NCBI GenBank assembly: GCA_037179515.1
Contig: JAXCGZ010001906.1
Coordinates: 124,001-188,000 of the forward strand
Direction of reading: 5' to 3'
DNA from: Halocaridina rubra
Lineage: Eukaryota > Arthropoda > Malacostraca > Decapoda > Atyidae
DNA: 64,000 nucleotides
The number at the start of each line of letters is the position of its first letter. Within the stretch, counting starts at the first letter, position 1. Shown here in pieces: positions 57,355 through 64,000 of this stretch. Both the position numbers and the translations under genes were made by a program. Below the pieces are notes generated by a model. The model ran no database searches and was not told where the DNA came from. It saw only the letters and a list, made by a program, of their open reading frames with translations.

Positions 57355-59397
57355 TTAAAATACTGATTTACGACAAGCTAAGGGAAGAAATGGTCTCGGA
57401 TGGGGTGTTGACACGTCACAATATAAGTCATGATTCTGAATTTTGAAAATTTTCAATCTCTCTTTGTAATTAAGAATTTCTGTGTCAGTGGATTGGCTCT
57501 CAGCTATACTGGTTATATTATGTAAGTCCACTGAGACAGAAGATACAGGTAATGGTCTGGAAAGACAATCTGCTACAACATTGTCTGCACCCTTGATATG
57601 TACAACATCTGATATACACTCGCTAATTAAAGACCAATATCGTTGCTGTCTATCTGACTTGGCTGTATGAGGATTCTTAAATGCAAAAACAAGGGGTTTA
57701 TGATCAGTAAATAAAACGGTTTCACGTCCTTCAATTACATGTTTAAATTTTAGTACAGCCAGATACGCAGCAAGCAGTTCTCGGTCAAAAGTAGAATAAC
57801 ACCTCTGAGTTTCTGATAATTTCTTTGAAAAGAATTCAATAGGGACAAATTTACCATCCTGAATTTGGTGTAACGCAGCTCCAGCTGCCACTTGGGAACA
57901 ATCAGTCACCAGATGCAGTGGAGAATTACACTTACTAGTGAAATATGCAATGGTGCAAGCATTGTTAAGTGACTCTTTAGCACTTACAAAGGCAGATGCT
58001 TTCAAATTCCATACTAGTTCTTTAGATTTAGGTTGTAATCTAATTAATTCGGTCAAAGGATATACAACATCAGCAAAATGCGGTACCATTTGTCTATAGT
58101 AATTGAGCATTCCTATAAACCTACGTAAGGCAGCAGAATCTGCTGGCTTAGGAAAATTAACAATATCTGTCTGTTTATGAGAACCAGGTTTTAAACCATT
58201 AGCAGTGATCAAATATCCTAAATATTCTATTTCATTTTTAAAGAATTCACATTTATCAATAGAAATTTTAAGATTATTAGAGCTTAGGATTTCAAATACT
58301 ATAGACAAATGTTTCTTGTGCTCTTCTGTATTCTCTGAAAATATCAGAATATCATCCAGGTAAATAAATACAAAATCAAGGTTTCTAAATTAATTATCCA
58401 TCAAACGTTGAAAAGTGGTAGGGGCATTCCGAAGACCATAAGGCATATATAAATATTCAAATAGCCCAAAGGGTGTGGATACTGCTGTCTTTTCAACATC
58501 TGAATGATTCATAGGGATCTGGTGATAGGCTTTTAACAAATCAATTTTACTGAATATCTTTTTCTTGTAAAGCTTTAATGATACACTACTAATATGTGGT
58601 AAAGGATATTTATCTGGCTTGGTCAAAGTATTAAGTTGCCTAAAATCACCACATACTCTCCACTCTCCTGGCTTAGGTTTAGGAACTAAATGAATGGGTG
58701 AAGCCCAAGGTGATTTAGAGGGTTGTACAATACCCATATCCAACAACTGTTTAAATGCTTCCTTGGCAGCAGAATATTTGTCTGGAGCCAACGGACGACA
58801 TCTAGCAAATGTCGGAGGAGAACTCCCTGTATCTATATAATGAAAAACATTAGAATTCTTGAAAGAATTATTAGCTGTAAGAGGCTTAACACAGGACAAG
58901 AGTGAGGGAAAATCTTGGAACAACTGTTGTACAGAATCAGGTAAATAGTTCAAATTATTAATCACATAAGAAACATTATGATTTGCAATATCACCTTTTA
59001 CAGAACATTGTGTTATATTGTCATGTAAAGTTTTATTCTTACAATCAATAAACAATCCAAAATTGCAAAGAAAATCATTACCTAATAAAGGTGTACATAC
59101 ATCTGCAACAACAAATGTCCAGTTAAATCGACGGCGCAACTGCCGAATATCAAGGTCAAGAATAATTTCACCATAAACTTTTATTGACTCACCAGTGGCC
59201 GTAGAAATATTAACTGCTGTTGGCCTTAATAAAATTTCTGAAACATACTTGTATGGAATAATGGAGACTGCAGCTCCTGCATCCACAGTGAAGACCATGT
59301 CACTACAACCAATTTTGGCTACAACCTGTAGAAGTGGCAGAACAGAAGTGGCCGTAGCTACAATTTTCTCTTCTGTCAGCTTTATTAGTTTTCCGAA
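57355..59397 (-). pseudogene. Element E pol: protease, reverse transcriptase, RNase H, with two in-frame stops
   Basis: Protease: VFTVDAGAAVSIIPY, where the catalytic triad reads D-A-G (59275-59283) rather than DTG or DSG, and LLGNDFL. RT: SPWASPIHLVPKPKPGEWRV, FSKIDLLKAYHQIPM, FGLFEYLYMPYGLRNAPTTF, then TAA 58390-58392, then YLDD (58351-58362) in the same frame. RNase H: VTDCSQVAAGAALHQ, DRELLAAYLAV, FTDHKPLVFAF and DNVVADCLSR. It ends at TAA 57355-57357, in phase with integrase. The protease change and two stops are the lesions. Confidence 0.87.
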
Positions 59398-60252
59398 CTA
59401 GGAAAATTCCATGCGGGCAACGAGGACCTAGACGTTGATGCTGGGGACGGCGCTCTAGAAGAATCCTTCATCTGGATATTTTGAGATTTATTCGGCCATT
59501 GGCACCACGGCTTGCACCATTTAGCCCGAGTTCCATAATATAAATGGGCACGACAAACTTTTGGACGTTGATTTTGATGGAACGGTTGCACTCCTAGGCC
59601 TACAGGTGGATTCTTGGAAATTGATACATACTGGGATGTACTAGCTTGACGAGAAACTGACGACTGATCAACAACATTGATGGGTTTAGCCCTATTATTA
59701 TTTTGAGAAAATACCACTAGTTCATCTGCAAGCTTGCCTAAAGCTGGTAAATCCATATTTTGCTGAGAGGCTAAAACTGCCGAAACATATTTATATGGAA
59801 TAATGGAGACTGCAGCTCCTGTATCCACAGTGAAGACCACTGGGAACTGCTTGCAAGAATTTATGTTTCACTAGGTCATCTGTTACTCCTAATTTAGAAG
59901 CAGTTCTGCGAATTTCTTCTAAATAAACTGAAGGCTTGCCATGCATTACTGTATTACTTATCAAATCATTGAAAAGTTCAGACTTGGCCTGTTCAAAAAG
60001 ATTTGTGAGGTATGCTTTAATTATATCATAGTCTCTCCTATTTAAAGTGTCTTGGGGAACACGTTCTACAACAGTAGGGGGCAAGGCAGATAACACATGG
60101 AAAAATTTTGTTTCACTGGATTTCACATTAGCTAAGCCAAATTGAGCTTCAAGAATAGAAAACCACCCTGAAACGCAGGTGTCTATGAATGCAGGGGCTT
60201 TCACTGCTATGTGCCTGACAACACTAGACTTATCATCATCAGAATCGGGCAT
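59385..60252 (-). pseudogene. Element E gag, interrupted by a copied protease fragment
   Basis: ATG at 60252. VKAPAFIDTCVSGWFSILEA and QFGLANVKSSETKFFHVLSA are typical of short arthropod Gypsy gags. After FLQAVPS the sequence changes to a 58-bp block (59782-59839) nearly identical to the protease coding block 59240-59297. That shifts the frame. The rest of gag (LASQQNMDLPALGKLADELV) follows in another frame and ends at TAA 59385-59387. The pol frame opens at 59397, so gag and pol overlap by about four codons in the -1 frame. There is a C-terminal C/H-containing stretch (VCRAHLYYGTRAKWCKPWC). Confidence 0.8.
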
Positions 60253-60408
60253 TGTTTATGACAGCTTATCTTGGAGTACAAATACTGAAAGAAACCTAGG
60301 CCTTGCCTACCGGTATGATGCTGAAGAAATTTTTGTCACTTAGGTCTATCTTGTCAATTACAAATATCTTGTCACTCCTATATCTTATCACTAAGGTGGT
60401 CACCACTT
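60253..60408 (-). promoter_or_regulatory. Element E leader and probable primer-binding site
   Basis: On the minus strand, AAGTGGTGACCACCTTAG follows the 5' LTR directly, in the PBS position, then ~130 bp to the gag ATG. I cannot identify the tRNA. Confidence 0.5.
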
Positions 60409-60773
60409 TATAGTTCAATGTTTACAAGATATCAAGATTACTACAATATCATTGAAGGTAACAAAATAGGCCAAAGTCATTAATTTTCAAGCAATTTTAT
60501 GTATCGAAAATGAACAGACCAAAAGTATCACACTAGACGAAAAAGGCGGAAATTCAGAGTCAGTGTTGCCATAAAACCAAAACAACGTACAGTTCGTTAT
60601 GACAAAAAGTAGCAAAATTAAGGGATCAGTTTAGAACAACAACAAAATTATTAATAAATATAGTGAAAATATATATATCAATTAATAAATAAAATAAAAT
60701 ATAAATAAAGAAGACATATATCATACCATTACAAAACTCCAAATAAAGAAAGAAAATACACTATGCCACTACA
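60409..60773 (-). repeat. 5' LTR of element E
   Basis: 365 bp matching 55615-55980 with scattered substitutions and one small gap. Its outer end runs straight into (CA)n. Confidence 0.85.
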
Positions 60774-60796
60774 CACACACACACACACACACACAC
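60771..60796. repeat. (CA)n microsatellite
   Basis: About 13 CA units joining the outer edge of element E to the truncated 5' end of A6. Confidence 0.95.
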
Positions 60797-60976
60797 ATTA
60801 GACGATACAGAACACAGGAAGAGATGGGAAAGATCAAAAACTTGTTGCAAGAGGCAAGAAGGTTAAATGATGAAAGAAATGAAGAAGAGAAGAAAAATTT
60901 TCATTACAGAATACTTCCAGACAAAGGGGAGATAAAGAAGATAATGACAGAAGATCAGGGGATGGGGCCTCATTAA
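60797..60976 (+). pseudogene. A6 ORF1 C-terminal fragment
   Basis: About 60 codons (RRYRTQEEMGKIKNLLQEAR to MGPH) ending at TAA 60974-60976. The ORF2 frame is already open upstream of this stop, so ORF1 and ORF2 overlap in different frames. Confidence 0.65.
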
Positions 60977-63801
60977 GATGGTTATACACAAATGCTGATG
61001 GATTAGCTGGTAAGGCAGTAGAATTAAAAGATAGGATTCACAACAGTAAGGCAGATATAGTAGCAATTACAGAGACTAAGTTGAGTGAGGACTTAAACAG
61101 TGTCACAGTTTTTCCTAAGGGCTTCAGAATACTAAGGGTTGAAAGATCTGAGAGGACTGGTGGAGGGATAGCACTGCTCATAAGTGAGAGGATTCAAGTT
61201 GAAGAAATAAACTTGGCTATAGAAAGTGAGTTCAGGGAATTTCTTGTTGCTCGCATAAATACTGGGTCAGAGAGCATTATAATAACTGTTGTATACAACC
61301 CACCAAGGAACCAAAATAGGCTTGAAATTTATGAGGAAAGTCATATAGGTACTATTGAAGTCATAAACTCAGTTGTTAACATGGCACGGGAGAAAAAATG
61401 TAGGATTTTGATTATGGGAGACTTTAATCATAAAGAGATAGATTGGATAAATCTTGACCCACACTGTGGTGAGGACTCATTTGGGGCAAGATTCCTAGAT
61501 TGCGTACAAGGGAATTTCCTACACCAACATGTAATGGAACCAACAAGAGCCAGGGGTGGGGATGAGCCATCACTACTTGATCTAGTGTTCACAGATAATG
61601 TGTTGGATATTGAAAATATTGAGTATGAACCACCAATTGGAAAGAGTGACCACTGTGTGTTGTTGATGGAGTATATCATAGAAGACATTCTTCCTGAGAG
61701 TAGAGGCACTGAGGACATGAGGAGGAACTATCCGAAAGGAGATTACATCAAAATGAATGAGCTTTTTGCAGTTATTGACTGGAGAACCTTATTTTACAAC
61801 AAATCTGTACAAGAAATGTATGACATCTTTTGTGAGAAATATGGGAAGATAGTAGATTGCTGCATACCTGTCACCAAAGTAGGTGTAATTCATGCCAGAG
61901 AGAAATGGTTCGATAATGGGTGTAAAAGAGCTAAGGAGTGGAGAGACAAATGCTGGAAAAGGTATAGGAGGAGAAAAAACATAAATGCCTGGCAAACCTA
62001 CAAAAGAGCAAGAAATGACTACCTAAGTAAAAGGAGAGAGGCAGAGAGAGATTATGAGAGGGACATCACCAGGAAGGCTAAAGAAAATCCCAAGCTTTTC
62101 CACAGCTTTATCAGAGGAAAACTGAAGGTAAAAGAACAGGTTTTAAGGCTAAAGAGAGCAGATGGAAGCATCACTGAGACGGACGAAGAGATCTGCAAAG
62201 AATTGAACAAGGAGTTTCAGTCAGTATTTACAGTAGAAAATACCCCACCCCCTCAGATTGCAGTGATAGAAGCTCAAGGGCCGGTATTAGAGAACATCAA
62301 TCTTATAGCCACAGAGGTATGCAAAGCGCTGATGGATTTAGATGTTCATAAAGCTACAGGTCCTGATGACATATCCCCTCATGTGCTTAAAAAATGCGCA
62401 AACACAATATCAGTGGCACTAAGTATCATATTTAAGGAGTCACTGGAGTCGGGGGAGATTCCAAGATGATGGAAACAAGCAAATGTGATACCTATCTTCA
62501 AAAAGGGAAGGAGGGATACGGCTCTGAACTATAGACCAGTTTCCTTGACCAGCATAGTTTGCAAAGTTATGGAGAAACTACTAAGGAAACATATCTCTCT
62601 TCACTTGGAATCCTTCAACTTTTTGTCAGTGAGGCAACATGGCTTCAGAGAAGGAAGATCAACAGTAACAAACTTATTAGAATTTTATGATGAGGTAAGC
62701 CAAATCTTACAGGAAAGAGAGGGCTGGGCAGATTGCATATTCCTGGACTTCCAGAAAGCGTTTGACACTGTTCCACATGGGAGACTTATTAGGAAGCTGC
62801 AATCAATGGCTAGAATAGGTGGAAATGTCTTGGAATGGATAAAAACTTACTTAGAAGGAAGGGAACAGAGGGTTAGAGTAAGACACTCAGTGTCTGAATG
62901 GAGAAGAGTTAGTAGTGGAGTTCCACAGGGTTCAGTTTTAGGGCCACTTTTGTTCCTTGTATATGTAAATGACCTACCAGAGTCTGTAAATTCATTCATG
63001 AATATGTTTGCAGATGATGCAAAGATTGTGAAGAAAGTAAAAAACGAGAACAATGGTAGAGAACTTCAGGAGGATCTAAATAATCTGCATGAGTGGTCAG
63101 AAAAGTGGCTAATGAAATTCAATACCTCAAAATGTAAGGTAATGAGAATGGGTACAAGTGCAAGAAGGCCCAAGCTTGACTACTCGGTGGCTGGAGTACA
63201 ACTTCAAGAGACAGAAAATGAGAGAGATCTAGGAGTAAACATACTGGCAGATTTGTCTCCAGAAATACATATAAATGGCGTAGTAAGGGCAGCATATGCA
63301 TTCTTATCAAATGTAAGGGTAGCCTTCAGGCACATGGACAAGGAAATGTTCAGAAATATTTATGTAACCTATGTGAGGCCAAAACTCGAATATGCAGCCC
63401 CCTTTTGGAATCCGCACTTGAAAAAGCACATAGCTAAGCTTGAAAAAGTTCAAAGACATGCCACGAAACTGGTGCCAGAAATACGCAATCTCGGTTATGA
63501 TGAGAGGCTGAGGGAATTAGACTTGCCATCACTCGAAGCTAGAAGAGTAAGGGGGGATATGGTGACAGTCTTTAAATTCCTTCATGGTTATGATAGAGTG
63601 GATAGGGATCGATATTTCGATATGGCTGGCTCTAGAACTAGAGGTCATAGTTTGAAGCTTCGTAAGAAAACTTCTTTGCAGGATGTAAGGAAATACTTTT
63701 TCAGTGTAAGAGTAGTTGATAATTGGAATTCGCTAAGCGAGGAGGTAGTTAATGCTATCTCGATCCATAGTTTTAAGGACAGGTACGATAAGTATCACTA
63801 A
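60925..63801 (+). pseudogene. A6 ORF2: endonuclease and CR1-like reverse transcriptase with a single stop codon
   Basis: One frame open from about 60925 to 63801, broken only by TGA 62467-62469. Endonuclease: [66 protein letters not shown] and SDHCVLL. Basic linker. [86 protein letters not shown] and FADD (63007-63018). C-terminus LVPEIRNLGYDERL to KDRYDKYH. No RNase H. The codon start at 62485 sometimes implied is a GTG inside the frame, not a real start. This copy is the reference for the family. Confidence 0.88.
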
Positions 63802-63890
63802 GTCTAAAATGGAACCGATCAGGAGACGGGAAGATACGAGCTTTGGGCTCTTTCCCGTAAACACAATTAGGTAATCACAATTAGGTAATC

Positions 63891-63909
63891 ACACACACAC
63901 ACACACACA

Positions 63910-63991
<82 letters not shown>

Positions 63992-64000
63992 GTATATATA
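63891..64000. repeat. (CA)n and (TA)n microsatellite to window end
   Basis: CA run 63891-63911, TA to 63988, then AAACGTATATATA at the edge. Confidence 0.95.

Larger units (their letters stand above)
55615..60773 (-). mobile_element. Element E: compact Gypsy-type LTR retrotransposon, PR-RT-RH-INT order
   Basis: Minus strand. 5' LTR 60409-60773 (365 bp), 3' LTR 55615-55980 (366 bp). Between them are gag, then pol in the classical order with integrase last. The gag and protease style suggest a CsRn1-like relative, from memory. By eye the LTRs differ at about 11 of 366 sites, more than in the other LTR elements here. No matching target duplication: CATA on one side, CACA on the (CA)n side. Several stops, so not autonomous now. 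Confidence 0.88.
60797..63890 (+). mobile_element. A-family CR1-like element, copy A6 (best preserved; 5'-truncated in ORF1)
   Basis: It begins at TTAGACGATACAGAAC, near the C-terminus of ORF1, and runs to a 3' tail of CACAATTAGGTAATCACAAT-type repeats, then (CA)n and (TA)n. Confidence 0.9.

Overview
The window looks like intergenic DNA from a repeat-rich arthropod genome, most likely a decapod crustacean. I base this on very long (TA)n, (CA)n and (GA)n microsatellites, many CR1-like non-LTR retrotransposons whose 3' ends look like those I associate with decapods, and Gypsy-type elements. The species call is inference. I found no host protein-coding gene, no rRNA gene and no functional tRNA gene. 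Almost every base belongs to a transposable element, an element fragment or a simple repeat.

Layout. 1-2990 (-): a non-LTR element (ORF1 plus a broken EN/RT ORF2) that runs off the left edge. 2996-3500: three copies of a ~180-bp tandem repeat. 3642-4607: a ~0.6-kb palindrome built from tRNA-derived SINE sequence, flanked by (TA)n on both sides. 4608-12527 (+) and 15634-24088 (-): two copies of one large LTR element with no pol (LARD-like), in opposite orientation. Each has equal-length LTR pairs (1093/1093 and 670/670 bp) and an apparent ATAT target duplication. Between them lie a long (TA)n tract, a CR1-like copy (A1) and a possible Penelope-like remnant. A different CR1-like element with an uninterrupted 769-codon reading frame sits inside the right copy (19192-21680).

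24336-27157 (+): CR1-like copy A2, truncated at its 3' end. 27478-39600 (+): an I-like non-LTR element with RNase H, split by a complete 8.2-kb LTR element (28835-37070). That LTR element has 949-bp LTRs, a GCCAT target duplication and a tRNA-Lys-type primer site. Its RT is Gypsy-like, but its integrase lies upstream of the reverse transcriptase, the Gmr1-type order. 40579-51640 (-): three head-to-tail copies (A3, A4, A5) of the A family. 51995-55260 (-): another non-LTR element (D). 55615-60773 (-): a compact Gypsy element with classical PR-RT-RH-INT order (E). 60797-63890 (+): the best-preserved A-family copy (A6), with one internal stop in its ORF2.

How the parts relate. The LTR elements carry their own priming sites (PBS, PPT). 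The gene-less LARD-like pair must have relied on proteins from another element. Non-LTR copies insert by target-primed reverse transcription, which explains the 5' truncations. Nearly every element boundary abuts a microsatellite. The features most worth a second look are the Gmr1-order element, the repeated LTR-end/PBS junctions in the left LARD-like element, the inverted LARD-like pair, the tail-to-head A-family array, the nonsense codon shared by A3 and A6, and the protease fragment copied into gag of element E.
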